The notes beneath the pieces are model-generated. The model was not told where the DNA came from. It made no database searches and saw only the letters and a program-made list of their open reading frames with translations. A program made the position numbers and the translations under genes. Below, piece by piece: positions 35,301 through 43,828 of a stretch of 64,000 bases of DNA (the stretch's first letter is position 1; each line of letters opens with the position of its first letter). The DNA is from Porites lobata. Lineage: Eukaryota; Cnidaria; Anthozoa; Scleractinia; Poritidae. Location of the stretch: assembly GCA_942486035.1 (NCBI GenBank), contig CALNXK010000039.1, forward strand, positions 1,812,501-1,876,500. The letters are read 5' to 3'.

Positions 35301-36122
35301 TTTAAATACTCAGAAACAAAATTCCACAATTATACGGCAAATCTGCAATCAGAACGAATGAGAGTTGATCCTAAAATCGCAGAAGCTAGTCGAGAGCGTT
35401 GTTAAGTCTTCGTTGGTTAGAGTTAGACGAATTACGTTGACGACAAAGTGAGGATTCAAGTTGACAATTTCTCAAAGAAGCCTTCAAAAACTCATTATAA
35501 TAAAAGTATCGGGAAAACATCGTCACGTGATGCAAATTGACGTTTGTCGTTTGCCGTGAAAGTGATTCGAAGTCTCTCTAATGACATACGCCCATATTTA
35601 CTCTTTCCTTGGTAAAAAAAAAACATTCACCGTTTTCGCGGCTAAATTTCAGAGCCCGCCGGTTCCTGCCAATGGGTGCTGGGCTGTATAGGCCAAACTG
35701 CATTTTACCTGCAAACGGAGCACAAGGTTTTAGTTTTAGCAGAGTGTTTCGCATGCTTATAAAGGAACTGGTTAAACAAGATACTTGCATTTCAGACAAT
35801 TGGCTCAAACCCAGAACAGTGCTGATTTTTTGCGCTGATCTAGCCAAGATCATTTTATAGAGCTGTTCTTTCTTCGTTCCAAACTAAAGCCTGGTAACCT
35901 AAGCTTTTGAAACTATCCTTTACATTTCAGGCTTTCTTGTGCAATGTATGAAAATTATATGTGAAAAGAACGTGGATTTTCTTTCCCGGGTCTTAAATAA
36001 AACTCCTGATATTTCTTTCAGCTGATACTTTGAAGACTTCTCCTTACCTTCGAAAGCACGTTTTTACTGAGAGGAAAGTGAAATACGGGGATTACATCAC
36101 AGACCCAGTATGCCAGACTTGA
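982..36122 (+). CDS. DD3-3-like secreted protein, compact paralogue (8 exons)
   Basis: Exons deduced from frame, GT/AG sites and similarity to the second copy: 982-1134, 15124-15162, 21164-21323, 27774-27947, 31597-31750, 32783-32812, 34783-35063, 36022-36122. They total 1092 bp, giving 363 codons plus TGA with every junction in phase (0,0,1,1,2,2,1). The product starts with a signal peptide (hydrophobic residues 3-19, ending LADIYLH) and continues with the DD3-3-family PRGTNNRL stretch, an IMWTCQHGTD segment and an NHNGLN segment. The family is named from a Dictyostelium protein of unknown function, so only secretion is predicted. Compared with the second copy it lacks the block encoded by that gene's exon 5 and the front of exon 6, and the Cys-rich last exon. 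Introns reach 14 kb because of mobile elements. No frame damage is seen in the exons. It could be an expressed short paralogue or an incipient pseudogene. Confidence 0.72.
1141..2620. repeat. Tandem duplication in intron 1, first unit interrupted by a transposon
   Basis: Unit A (1141-1303 plus 2096-2270) and unit B (about 2275-2620) share long near-identical stretches, for example TTGCAAAGCAAAATTAAGTA and AGAGCACATGCAAAGAATAT. Unit A is split by the 792-bp element at 1304-2095. The uninterrupted unit B shows what the target looked like before insertion. Confidence 0.75.
1304..2095. mobile_element. Non-autonomous DNA transposon, CAGGG...CCCTG ends
   Basis: This 792-bp insertion has perfect 14-bp terminal inverted repeats, CAGGGACCGCGCAG, and is flanked on both sides by the direct repeat CTGTCA (1298-1303 and 2096-2101). 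G-rich runs of the type GGGGGGGCTAAAG lie just inside both ends. It contains no long reading frame. CAGGG termini recall hAT elements, but those make 8-bp target duplications and here only 6 bp match, so the superfamily is open. Confidence 0.75.
2621..3420. other. Intron 1 stretch with a diverged ~160-bp repeat pair
   Basis: Two similar blocks, about 2895-3050 and 3168-3300, share ACAATCACATTTAACTTCTT and a following GAGATCTCGAAGGTTATTT stretch. This indicates another local duplication. No exon is recognised. Confidence 0.5.
3421..5279. repeat. 680-bp tandem duplication, second unit carrying a MITE
   Basis: Unit 1 (3421-4100) and unit 2 (4107-5279) are collinear and highly similar along their length. 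Both begin CAAACAACAAGTCTGTTACC and end near CTCAGG. Unit 1 is 680 bp. Unit 2 is 1173 bp, and removing the 482-bp MITE and one 9-bp target copy leaves 682 bp, so the MITE inserted after or during the duplication. The end of each unit contains a hairpin (4028-4093 in unit 1) whose arms read ATCAGGCCCAATTTTAGCGG and its complement. Confidence 0.85.
4344..4825. mobile_element. MULE-like MITE with ~88-bp terminal inverted repeats and 9-bp TSD
   Basis: The element starts TAGCCTCCCATGCAGGCG and ends with the inverted copy CGCCTGCGTGGGAGGGTA. The arms match over about 88 bp with only a few mismatches. The flanks are identical 9-bp direct repeats GTTTGTTGG (4335-4343 and 4826-4834). The empty site is visible in the neighbouring duplicate unit at 3651-3659. 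Nine-base target duplications with long inverted repeats are typical of Mutator-like elements. There is no transposase, so it is non-autonomous. Confidence 0.85.
5280..6785. other. Intron 1 stretch without recognised genes
   Basis: It holds part of a dispersed repeat (about 5825-6030) whose core CACTTTCGCGGCACT..ATCCACAAC recurs inverted at about 20010-20035. It also holds a G-rich run near 6329-6350 and an ATC/ATG microsatellite at 6541-6582. Reading frames here are low-complexity and not supported as genes. Confidence 0.5.
6786..7296. promoter_or_regulatory. Array of GGAAC/GTTCC half-sites, seven as close palindromes
   Basis: About 26 copies of GGAAC or its complement GTTCC occur in 510 bp, where roughly one would be expected by chance. 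Seven pairs form inverted repeats with 4-6 bp spacers, at 6885-6899, 6918-6932, 7009-7022, 7051-7065, 7093-7107, 7143-7158 and 7282-7295. The sequence between sites is not repeated, so this looks like conserved or accumulated binding sites, not a decayed satellite. It ends about 360 bp upstream of the recombinase pseudogene, so it may be its promoter, an iteron-like origin or a recombination region. The inverted pair with a five-base gap also resembles steroid-receptor response elements. No function is proven. Confidence 0.55.
7297..7656. other. Gap between GGAAC array and recombinase pseudogene
   Basis: It contains no recognisable gene. It probably holds the 5' end or promoter of the mobile element, but no TATA box or splice site stands out. 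Confidence 0.35.
7657..9363 (+). pseudogene. Crypton-like tyrosine recombinase with zinc finger and Myb/SANT domain, decayed
   Basis: In order, it shows a Cys/His zinc finger (7714-7794, ending KHVKSKHS), a linker (7805-8038), a recombinase domain in pieces to about 9007, and a Myb/SANT-like domain (9185-9345, with FTPEEDNYLK and a QWKAIL helix). The recombinase set is visible: Arg in KGSRP (about 8510), a following Lys region, HPTR (HxxR, about 8790), then His in QKHSS and Tyr in VHY as presumed nucleophile (about 8875-8912). The reading frame is broken by a stop near 7798 and by frameshifts near 7800, 8035, 8225, 8320, 8350 and 8600, with further stops near 9007 and 9136. AATAAA at 9384-9389 could be its poly(A) signal. 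Crypton-type recombinases insert by site-specific recombination through circular intermediates. The gene is inactive here. Assignment to a recombinase rests on motif order, not on a search. Confidence 0.75.
9364..9628. other. Convergent 3' ends of the recombinase and helicase pseudogenes
   Basis: This 265-bp spacer contains AATAAA on the + strand (9384-9389) and, for the minus strand, AATAAA as TTTATT at 9460-9465. The two signals face each other, as expected for two convergent transcription units. Confidence 0.55.
9629..11790 (-). pseudogene. Superfamily-3 helicase-like ATPase gene of a mobile element, decayed
   Basis: Read from 11790 downwards, an N-terminal region (11790-11135) precedes the ATPase core. 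The core has Walker A GDANNGKTS (10946-10920), Walker B VIFIDEA (10823-10800), a TQGGYAANGVKYQ segment (just upstream of 10740) in the place of motif B', and a motif-C-like LITSQ strand (10710-10687) followed by MERRLRTYTF. This order is that of superfamily-3 helicases such as papillomavirus E1 and parvovirus NS1-type proteins. An acidic, charged C-terminus (to 9629) with a run of Glu follows. The gene is broken by stops near 11585 and 11468 and by frameshifts near 11330, 11200, 10770, 10160 and 9880. It converges on the recombinase pseudogene and is probably part of the same element. Gln replaces the usual Asn of motif C. Such helicases unwind replication origins. Confidence 0.7.
11791..12597. 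other. Intron 1 stretch beyond the helicase pseudogene
   Basis: A (TTA)n-type simple repeat lies at 11868-11905. A possible 3' splice site on the minus strand (ATATCCTTTAG, near 11790) just before the helicase-coding frame hints that the helicase gene had an upstream exon. Otherwise nothing is recognised. Confidence 0.35.
12598..13395 (-). pseudogene. Unrecognised coding-like frames upstream of the helicase, possible broken gene
   Basis: Two minus-strand frames look protein-like. One runs from about 13390 to 12964 and is basic, with PERPHCLALATAIQALKKR near its start. The other is at 12815-12598, with Cys/His spacing KCRVKKCAGFRCDFKEHF reminiscent of a zinc finger, then an acidic Ser/Glu tail. 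They lie on the same strand as the helicase and upstream of it, so they may be its first exons, another gene of the mobile element, or an unrelated remnant. I do not recognise the family. Confidence 0.3.
13396..15123. repeat. AT-rich intron 1 stretch with local repeats
   Basis: 13500-13840 is very AT-rich. Near 14040-14110 and 14330-14370 the phrase CATCTTTTC(G/C)GTGTGTGGTGAAA occurs twice. At about 14430-14560 and 14590-14680 a unit containing AGAGTAGC(T/G)GAAAATACGGATTTC is repeated. This is locally duplicated non-coding DNA. Confidence 0.5.
15779..16042 (+). repeat. Dispersed repeat family X, copy 1
   Basis: Starting TATACTACTACATGAGAAAT, this ~265-bp block is repeated in inverted orientation at 58962-59233. 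It contains nested inverted segments around GATATTTGGCATAAATACCA, so it can fold back. It is probably a MITE, and it lies in intron 2 of the first gene. Confidence 0.75.
16395..16965 (+). repeat. Dispersed repeat family Y, copy 1
   Basis: This ~570-bp block is matched in inverted orientation at 54244-54805, with shared phrases such as AGCTCCAACATGGCGGACGG and CGTGAAAGTAAAATCTCGG. The short reading frame it contains is repeated in both copies, which argues for a transposable repeat and against a gene. Confidence 0.75.
17031..17330. repeat. Five copies of TCTGAAATAGGGTA within 300 bp
   Basis: The 14-mer, often preceded by GG and followed by T, recurs at about 17033, 17065, 17250, 17281 (here ending GGGTG) and 17314, with irregular spacing of about 30-185 bp and unique DNA between. 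A related TTGAAATAGGGTAAAA lies at about 37711. Confidence 0.65.
17340..20751. other. Intron 2 of the first gene, no coding exon recognised
   Basis: The interval contains an incomplete dispersed repeat (about 19735-19960), part of which, TGAAGCAAATTTC, recurs inverted near 58300. It also contains the CACTTTCGCGGCACT-type repeat shared with about 5870-5915, and a GGACGGACGGTCGGGCGGTCGG-like run near 19140. Open frames are short and unsupported. Confidence 0.4.
20752..20899. repeat. Fold-back repeat (MITE-like)
   Basis: The arms pair around a GCCGAAGCCGAAGGCTGAGGC centre. CAATTATTGG, GCATGATATC and AACCGAGG...TGTGTTATCTGCC on the left match inverted GGCAGATAATACAGACA, GATATCATGC and CAATAACTG on the right. 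Confidence 0.7.
21000..21060. repeat. Perfect 61-bp palindrome
   Basis: Thirty bases (21000-21029) are followed by one unpaired A (21030) and their exact reverse complement (21031-21060). No mismatch is present. It lies in intron 2 about 100 bp before exon 3 of the first gene and beside the fold-back at 20752-20899, so it may be the inner part of a larger inverted element. Confidence 0.9.
21690..22660 (-). mobile_element. Non-LTR retrotransposon fragment (CCHC + RLE 3' part), copy B
   Basis: Reading on the minus strand, a CCHC-type stretch (SNCKVCSQ.EKTVDHIVSG, about 22250-22180, last Cys mutated to a stop) is followed by a restriction-like endonuclease region. That region has WDMRFNTNR, NRPDIIVKD, KLIDMTIPSD and YKDLELE (22030-21850). 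This order is that of R2/R4/NeSL-type LINEs. Several stops show it is dead. It sits directly downstream of the (AAT)n tail of copy A, as an independent truncated insertion. Confidence 0.75.
22740..22785 (-). repeat. (AAT)n tail of LINE copy A
   Basis: A TTA/AAT microsatellite marks the 3' end of copy A when read on the minus strand. RLE-type LINEs often end in short tandem repeats rather than long poly(A). Confidence 0.65.
22786..26200 (-). mobile_element. Non-LTR retrotransposon with RT and RLE, copy A, decayed
   Basis: On the minus strand, basic N-terminal pieces (26116-25566) are followed by a pre-RT region (25380-25114, with TTFWSGIM) and reverse transcriptase blocks. These include WKLLMGIIVEKLY and EQKGCRKGSRGTKDQLL (24870-24700) and the catalytic FMDD box (24245-24234). 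Then come a CCHC motif, CRLCGDATETVWHTVSGC (about 23430-23375), an RLE region (EEKSERYQDLALEIKR, about 23075-23010) and IGALRSISKNANAW. The architecture fits RLE-bearing LINEs (R4/Dong or NeSL-like). Frameshifts, stops and a palindromic MITE (24431-24577) inside the RT show it is inactive. It lies antisense in intron 3 of the first gene. Confidence 0.85.
24431..24577. mobile_element. Palindromic MITE inserted in LINE copy A
   Basis: The ends GGCTCCAGTTGTTCAAAA and the complement of its partner GGCCCCAGTTGTTAAAAT are inverted repeats that continue into GTGGATAGCGCTATCC. It interrupts the RT frame between the QQQHGE block and the downstream block. Relatives lie at 58653-58799 and, as a fragment, at 46771-46820. 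Confidence 0.8.
26201..27773. other. Rest of intron 3
   Basis: A CTT/ATT microsatellite lies at 26326-26380. Between there and exon 4 (27774) I see no coding exon. A frame at 27482-27688 is free of stops but shows no similarity I recognise. Confidence 0.4.
29877..29994. repeat. Short inverted-repeat element
   Basis: The ends GACACAGATGACGTAAAA and TTTTACATCATCTGTGTC are inverted copies around an ~80-bp interior, a small fold-back MITE. Confidence 0.6.
30892..31194. mobile_element. MITE family W, copy 1
   Basis: It is composite. A palindrome (ACAATTACTCCTCGAGCCC ... GAGAGGAATAATT) is joined to a block bounded by TTTAGTAAAATCCAA and its inverse TTGGATTTTACTAAA. The whole arrangement is repeated in inverted orientation at 46824-47113, including GTAGCTCAACCAATCAGAAC. 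Confidence 0.8.
33134..33697. mobile_element. MITE with TTACCGTAAATG-type ends and AATAAACGCC repeats
   Basis: The left end TTACCGTAAATGACCTAAT matches, inverted and with a few changes, the right end ATTAGAGGCATTTGCGGCAA. The interior repeats the phrase (T)AATAAACGCC many times near both ends. Confidence 0.6.
34145..34564. mobile_element. MITE with TTAA target sites (piggyBac/Kolobok-like)
   Basis: Terminal inverted repeats AGGGAACCTCCACT and AGTGGAGGTTCCCT are flanked by TTAA on both sides (34141-34144 and 34565-34568). A central inverted segment surrounds GTTGCTCTATTGTT. TTAA target duplication is shared by piggyBac and Kolobok elements; no transposase is present. Confidence 0.8.
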
Positions 36123-36499
36123 ATGGTCTTTATCATTTCAAAAGACGAAAAGTGGACCAATTGTTCTTTGGTGATCGGGTTTTGCTGCTTGTTAAACTGA
36201 GCATAAAAAATATATAAACTGAAAGAAACGTTTTGCCACGTCTCTTTCTCAAGCATGTTGAGGCATGGCTTGGAGCCTAATTTGCATTAAGCCAGTAAAG
36301 GGAGTCTACTTAATCTTAACAAGATTTACCTAAAAAGTATCAAACTTAGTAAAGAGATAGACCTCGATGTCGTCAAATTATTGTTTACTTTCAAAGTGTT
36401 GAATTATATTTTTGCGTCACGCGACCCGTTATAACAGTTTTCTTACCCGAAGAGAAAAGTGAAAATGGTCGCCTGGTATCACATGACACATGACAGGCA

Positions 36500-36791
36500 T
36501 ACCGTAAAATTACGAAAATAGGCCCTGGGGCTTATATTTTTCAAAGGCCCTTTTTGAGGGGCTTATTTTTGGAGGGGCCTATATTCGGAGGGGCTTATGT
36601 ATGGAGGGAAATTTGCGTTTCACAAAATCGATTGGGCTAGCTTGTAGTGGGAAGGAAATTTACCATTTTTGCTTCTCCAAGTACAAGCCCCCGGGGGGGC
36701 TTATGTTCGGAGGGGCGATTTAACGGAGGGTTTTTTGCATTACGATTTTGTGGGGCTTACCAGAGGGGCTTATTTTCGGAATTTTACGGTA
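36500..36791. mobile_element. MITE with TACCGTAAAATT ends
   Basis: The ends TACCGTAAAATTACGAAAAT and ATTTTCGGAATTTTACGGTA are inverted repeats. The interior is built from repeats of GGGGCTTAT(A/T)TTCGGAGG. Confidence 0.75.
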
Positions 36792-39678
36792 CATTGAAAT
36801 ACCAACTTATATTTATTGTTCCTTCCTTTACGAATCAACAACAACAACAACAACAACTTTATTTGTACTCTACATTGATTTATAGTGATATAAAAAAATA
36901 CTATAAAATATAGAGAGATTACAGGCTGCCCATAATAACCCTTGAAGGCTAAAAGATAGAGCAGCCAGTTACTTAGGTTATTAATAAATGATTATATTAA
37001 GGGTCAGGTACCACACAGCTACACAAAACACACACACACACATACACAAAAGAGAAAAAATTGCCAGAAAAAATTGTGAATCTGTCCTTAATGGCCAACT
37101 GCATTTACTGTTAAAAAGTATAAAAAAAAACAGACTGCGTGACCTTCTTGATCGTTTAATAACACCTTAATGAAATTAGATTTTCCTCCATTCAGGACAC
37201 GGATTCAATTCCGGCCTTAAATACGACATGCTACTTTGGCCGCCACAATAAAGCGTCATTGACTCGTTTCAGATTTCCTTTTTCCTTAATTATGACGTCA
37301 TTAGACCGAGTGCTCGCAGTTCGCTTCTACTAGCAAAAGTAGTTGTTTTCGCGGGGAAACTAAGGTAAAACAGCGGGCCATGCCTTAACATGCTTGAGAT
37401 TTATCCAAATTCATTATCAAGAAAGAAAAATCGTTGAATGTAAAAGTTGTCAAGAGAGTTGAATTTTTAATAACTGAATATGCCACGTAATGATATTCAA
37501 TAATTCCAGGACGCAGCTAGTCTGTGTCTTGACAACATTGACATTCAACGATTCTTCATTCTTTACAATTTGATGTCGACTACATCGAAAGGTAGAATGA
37601 AGGTACTGGAAATTTTCGTTGTTAATTTTTATTTGGTGCTTTGTATTTGGAAATACATATTATGTGGTATTTTACATAATGATAAAAGTGTTGGTGCTAT
37701 TAAAGGTGATTTGAAATAGGGTAAAATTACCGTCTCATGAAATTTCAAATAGGCGATTTCCCAGTTGCCCTAAAAACCTTTGTTTCCAATCGAGACTAAG
37801 TGGGAAGCCATTGATATAAATAAAATATATTTTTTTTATTCTCATGCAAAGAGAACTCATTTTCACAAGAAAGGTTTTGCGCTTAGCTTCCTTTTGAAAT
37901 TAAGAGTTTTCAGTTCGAACTCGGACATGGCTTATTGATTGTTTTTGACCTTAAACTTTACTTTGACTGCTGTTGAAATACATGGTGAACAATGCGTATC
38001 TATATCCATGGGCAATCTCGTTACGTTGCATCTACCATAGCGAAAAAAACGCTATCAATTTTCATCCTTTTCTTTCCATTAAAATACACCTGTTGTCGAG
38101 TTTGAAAAGGAAATAACAGACCACCCGGAAGTGGTTTATTAAAGATAATTTTAAAGTCACAGAATTCTTCACCTGAGATAAATTCAGGAGACTAAGAATT
38201 CAACCCACGCTGTGAGGGACAAGAAGCTTTTAAGGCGAGCATCCGACGGCAGAGATAATCAAGCACTTTCGAGCATAATTTAAGCAGAATAACGAAAAAT
38301 CAATGCAATATCCTGATCCAAGAAAGAAAAATCAACGTCTGGACTAATATGAGTCCTATCGTACAAAGTAAGATGAAATACAATTGTTAAATGAATAACA
38401 TTTATCTTATCAGTATTTTTAAGGTGAGGTCCACGCTCCTTCCAGTATTTGACAATTGATTATTAATTAAAGGAAAAAACATGAAGATTATGAAAGTTTC
38501 GAGATCCAACATTGGAGCTGAGCTGAGGTGTCCAAACATGCTCGAGGTTTTGGGTGGAAAGTTTCAAGCGCGAAAGTGGGTCCCGTGAGCCTTATCAGCC
38601 CTTTACAGATTTACGTGCTTTTTCACTTAGCAACGGCTCGCTGGATCCCAAGCGTGGATTCAAATCACAAAGCTTTAAGTGCGATCGGACGAAGTCAGTT
38701 CTGAGGTTAATTCAAACGTCTCAGTTTACGTCTTCTAGTCCAGTCATTTTGGTTTATATATTTTTAAGAGATCGCCCTCAAAGCTCTGTGATCGGAATAA
38801 ACGCTTGGATGGCCGGGCTGCCACCCGCGTGCCCTTTCTTAATGGTATCTAAGCACGTGACCAAGTTCTACAAAGGCCACCGGGGAAAAAGGCGGCAAGT
38901 TTTTCATCCGCCTCCCAAGAGAAAATGTTAAGCCGAAAACGAGCTAAACAAACACTGACTCAGTCTCAAATAATGATTAATACATAGGGGGAAAGTGTCA
39001 TTGATGATGCAACACAAATACTTTCCACCGGAATGAGACGCAGGAATTTTTAAAACAGTGTTGAATCTGAACGCTTAATTGATATATGAATTTTTATCAG
39101 CTTTTTTTCCTTTTGGGTGGGTAAACATTGTCACACTAGCCTGAATTCATTCACAAAGACAAACGGTCCTGAGTTTAGAGAAGGTAAGTGAAATTTATCC
39201 TACTGCAGTGTGGGTCTTTCCAAATATTACTCTTTCGTTTTACCCCACAAAAGTGATTACAAGCAACTTGCATGCCAAGCTTGAATGGAACAATTACATT
39301 TAGCTATCTAGAACACGTCTATACTTTTCAAGTTTCGCAGTTAGAAATGGCCTCAAATTCGGTTCTCTAGCTTCATTTGATACTTTCTGCTACAAACCTT
39401 GAATTTTGTCGGGTACTAAAACTTGCAAGAAAACGAGACCAATTAAAAAGCTTACCTGTTTCACATTTATTTCAGCCCTGAACATGCTGAAAGATCAATA
39501 ATTTACATATAAATTGCTGGATTGAATGGAAGCAATACCAAGTATAGAAGCCTTTTCTACTTTTATTTCCTTGATGGGGGTAACTATAAGGAACACTTGA
39601 CATGATTTTTGTTTACTGTCAAGGTTAAAAATACGCCCCAATTTTTCTTAGTTGGACCCAATTTACGAGTAGTTGCTT

Positions 39679-39772
39679 CGAGGGAAATACTCGCACGTGC
39701 GTGAAAATCGTCACCCGCGGGGAATGTGACACGCGGAGGGCAATTTTCACGCATCCACGCGTGTTTCCCTCG
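39679..39772. repeat. Short fold-back repeat
   Basis: Arms CGAGGGAAATACTCGCACGT...GTGAAAAT and ATTTTCAC...ACGCGTGTTTCCCTCG pair around a GTCACCCGCGGGGAATGTGAC centre. A related piece, GTGTGAAAATCGCCCCTAAG, lies near 51778. Confidence 0.6.
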
Positions 39773-42700
39773 TTCTATAACCCCGTCTAGGTCCGGTTCT
39801 GTAAATAATTACTTGTTCTTTTCTACTTTTCTGGAAGCTCTTATGGCTCTTTGGTTGTAGTTCAATATCTTTTATTGTTTCTTTATGGAAATTACATCTC
39901 TTTTGATCAAATTTATTAAATGAAATATCAATTTAGAATACATGACGAGCCTTGAGAAAATACATTCGCAGCACGCTGAGCGTATGGTCGACGCCATGAT
40001 TTGATCTGATTTGATTAATGAAACTTTTCAGCTACAAAGGAATCTGGAATCCACCCTGCCGTATTAATATGCCATCCAAACAATAGAAAATCATGAATTT
40101 CAGTAAGGGATTTGCTGTACCTATTGTTGCGTTTCTTTCAGTTTATAGTAAATAATGTCAAGCTCCGTCGAAACAATTTAAAAAATGCCTTGCCAAAAAA
40201 GCAATAACAAGCAGCAATACCAATGACGAGGAAGACACTATCGAGACCTTCACAAAGTAGTTCCCCTTAGTTATCTTCCATGTCTTTTCTGATTACATTG
40301 TTTGTATTTCAAATGCAAGCCAAGCAAATACATGTACCAAATATATCGAACAAAAGCTGACAAAAAAGACTAGGACAAATAAGATTATATTTCAGTGTAA
40401 AAAAGGTATATGGATGAAAAAAAATAAAAATAAAAATACTAGTGGGTTGTTGGAACCTTATTACAATGTACCACCATGTTTTAAAACGTTTTCACGTTTT
40501 AAACGACTGAAGCCCTGCGAGCAAGAAGTTTCTTTCCAACATGGCTTTTAGCATGTGCAGATTCGTTCGCGTCGCTGTCAATTCGAGTAGTTGTTTATTT
40601 GTGAGGTAAACAAAGTTAACTCCTAGGAGCTCGCAGGGTACTGAATCGCAGGGTTTCTTTTACGTGGCAAGCTATGTTTCAATTGGGACTAAAAAAATCT
40701 AGAAATCCCTTCAGGACATTTATTTTTGGAGATGAGGAGAGCCTATGTATAAGTACCTGCGGATGACGATTTCGTACATACATACATACATATTTATATT
40801 GAGTCTTAAGTGAAAAACACTATACGCTTTTTCAATCAGATCGTCTAGAAAATAAGCAAAGAAAAAAAAGAAAAGAAAACTTCGTAACATGCAGAAAAGG
40901 TTTTGGCAGGTTTCTTTGCCCTTATTGCCATTGTCTAACACTAATTTTCAAATTTGATTAAAATGCATGGAAACGTGATCGTCGCTTAAATCTCTTAGAT
41001 CGTTCCTTCATCAATGGCGATCATCGCGACTTCGATTTCAACGTCGTAAACACCCATACAGAGGCTCGAGAGGTGAAACTCGGCTAGTAATTAGAGATTT
41101 CTTATATTTCGTTCTGTCCACGACAAGAAGAAAGAACTGAAAAACAAAAAAGAAAGATAAAAGAAAATTCGTTCTATTTACCTTCGAGTGTATATACATT
41201 CAGCTGTTCACATAAAAAGGCAGTTTGATCTGTCAAAAATCTAACAACTAACATTTTTAGAATCGATAAGACTATCATGATTTTTATTTTGATGGAATCG
41301 ATTCACACAATGCGCCGTTAGTTATCAATTTAGAATTTTTAGATAAAATCTATGCCCACGAAATACTGAAGCTTATTGTAAATGGGGCCTGGATTATCGA
41401 ACTTCACTCAAATCAATAAATATTCTTTACGATTCTCGTTCACTTCGACTGATTAACGTCCTTTGCTAATTTTTGACAAGTAGCCTGCAAACAGGCTCTC
41501 CCGGGCGTTCGGGGGTGGAAATACCCGGGGGATTTTTGTGCCTGTGTGATTTCATCTCGGTGACCTCTTGTGGTTCCGTATTCGTTTACTATACCAACAT
41601 ACCATAACGGGGCAAACTGGGGCGAGTTCATCCCGGTTTCTGTACTGGAGGATAAATTATATATTTTCATCGCATAAAAATCTACGTGATTTGCGTTCAG
41701 TCATATTTTGTAAGCGCTAAAAAATTTCGTTTTACTTCCTGTCTAGTGTATACAGCCATTCAGCTTTTTACACAAAGCTTTTGATCTCAGAAAGATAACA
41801 AATGAAATCATTAGAATTGATACGACTATTTACTCTTATCATGGAAACGATTTAAAACGCTTTGAAATCAGCGTTTTGCAATGTGCAAGTTAGAATTTTT
41901 AAATGAAATTCACGCACTCGAAATACTACTAGAGCTCGCAAAGGTATGTGTATGATCTCAAATCAGTAACAACTGAAATCTTGCTTTAAAATTGATGATA
42001 TTTTAAGAATAGATAAAACCTGCTTGACTCGGATAATACCGGTGGAAAATTAAAAAAGTGTAGGTTAAGATACATTCAAGTCCTTTTAAGATTCCTCAGA
42101 ACAGTGATTTTATAATAATGAAACACAGAAAAGGTAGTGTTTCTCATAAAAAAGTTCATTCCCATTTGTTTGTTTTTCAACAGCTCGTTAGAAGGATAAA
42201 TTTAACAATTATTTTCAAAGAATAACAGAAAGAAATAACAATACATGATTGACAAATCTTGCTTCTCACGATTGTTTGTTTAAAGGTTATTCACCATTAA
42301 GCTTATGTAAACTTACCGGCGCCGTTCTGCAGATTTCCAAGCAATGCTTTGATGCTTTGTCCAGCTGTTTCTTTCTCAGAAACGTAAAATAAATTTTCTT
42401 TTTGTAATATTAAAAAAAGCAAAGTGTTATTCATTTAAAACTAAACAAAACGTGGCGCATTGTATGGGTATAACTTTACTGATTACTGTAAAAAGGTAAA
42501 ACAGTCAACCACCCTGTTGGACCTCCGGCTGGCTTTCGAATTTGGTAAGTATCCAGAGGGCAGGTTTTTTGTAGCCGCAGAAGTGAGTATATTTCATGAA
42601 GGTTTCTGGTCTTTTAAGTTTATTTAACTTTTAAGTATTGCGGAGCCTAAGATTTCAATTCAGGTTCTGATCTCGTTGAATATATGTAAACTAAAATTTC

Positions 42701-43383
42701 CATTACAATTCGGCCATGCAGACATCTTCGATTCTTCTTCTTCTTTTTTTATCTTTGATAATACCAGACTCTGGCTCAGCTCTTTGTTCCCCCTTTAGCC
42801 CAGTTATAGGCTCTCAGTCACTCCCAACGCCGAGTTAAAATAGATCAAAATATTAACAAGCGCATAGCAGAATAGTAGTAAACGAGAGCCAACGAAATGA
42901 TGATCAGAATGATAACAGCCTAGGGGATTGAAAGGGATTCACATATATTTTGAAAACTTACTTAACGCTAAATAACACGCAATTTAGTTAAGGCCCGGTC
43001 AAGTCACCAGCAATACCTGTTGCGAACTATTCAAAGAAATTCAGTATGATACAGGTTATTAAAGGAAAAAGGCGAATAAACCACAAAAACTAAGTATGCT
43101 GACAATGCCGTACAAAGTTCTTAGGCCTTTGTTTGTGCACAAAGGCTAAAGTAGCCTGCGGAGCTTTCCGATACCTGAAACAATGTGTGCAATAATTCAT
43201 CATTATTACTATCATTACATCATTATTATTAATTATTTATTATCAGTTATTATTAACTAATAATAGTTTTTTATTAATTATTAATTATTAAATAGGATTT
43301 GTAAGTAGGATTTTGAGAAATGTAGGTCAAAGCGCAAATCAAAAGTTTTGATTGATATTTTGCGCAATACAAGTCAATAAATG

Positions 43384-43607
43384 TTATTATTATTATTATT
43401 ATTATTATTGTGAATGGTTTGAACCCAGGAGTCATTTCAAAAGTAGGTTGAGTTTGATCGTCCCGAGTATAATACCATCAACTGACGTGATACAACTCAC
43501 TTTGACTCTGAAGATGACTACCGCACATGTTGTCGAAACGTCAGTCACTGTCACCATCAACAGTCCTATTCAGGACTACGTTCACCCGGACGATCAAACT
43601 CAACCCA

Positions 43608-43645
<38 letters not shown>
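43384..43645. repeat. (ATT)n runs flanking a short inverted-repeat element
   Basis: ATT microsatellites at 43382-43410 and 43607-43645 bracket an element with perfect 18-bp inverted ends GGTTGAGTTTGATCGTCC (43446-43463 and 43588-43605). Inside lies a sequence resembling a hammerhead core (43481-43545), discussed in the findings. Confidence 0.65.
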
Positions 43646-43828
43646 GTCAGAAATTTCACTAGACTTGATGATACATCGTGATATAGCGTTGTATTATTCT
43701 CTTTACTGAAACAAGAAAAGGACAAAAAATCGGATGTGAGATTCAGGCTCCCTTAAGCGGGACGTTTTTAAATACTGTTTGCTGATTTTTTTTTTTTTTT
43801 TACAGAAAACGCCGTGATTTTAAAGACA

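Larger units (their letters stand above)
36123..43828. other. Intergenic region between the two DD3-3-like genes
   Basis: It holds a MITE at 36500-36791, an (AAC)n run at 36838-36857, a CA run at 37025-37042, a fold-back at 39679-39772 and a short inverted-repeat element at 43446-43605. A stop-free frame at 38554-38931 lacks an ATG at its beginning and resembles nothing I know. The minus-strand frame at 41440-41670 looks like part of a coral repeat. The region ends in a long T tract and TACAG 3' splice site (43785-43805), implying a non-coding 5' exon for the next gene somewhere in this stretch. Confidence 0.5.

Noticed and set aside
38554..38931. 125-codon + frame between the two DD3-3 genes
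   Set aside because: It opens with GTG rather than ATG, has no splice or domain support and no recognisable motif; left as unsupported.
43384..43645. CRISPR-like regular repeat
   Set aside because: The regularity is ATT microsatellite; no spacer structure, and the genome is eukaryotic.
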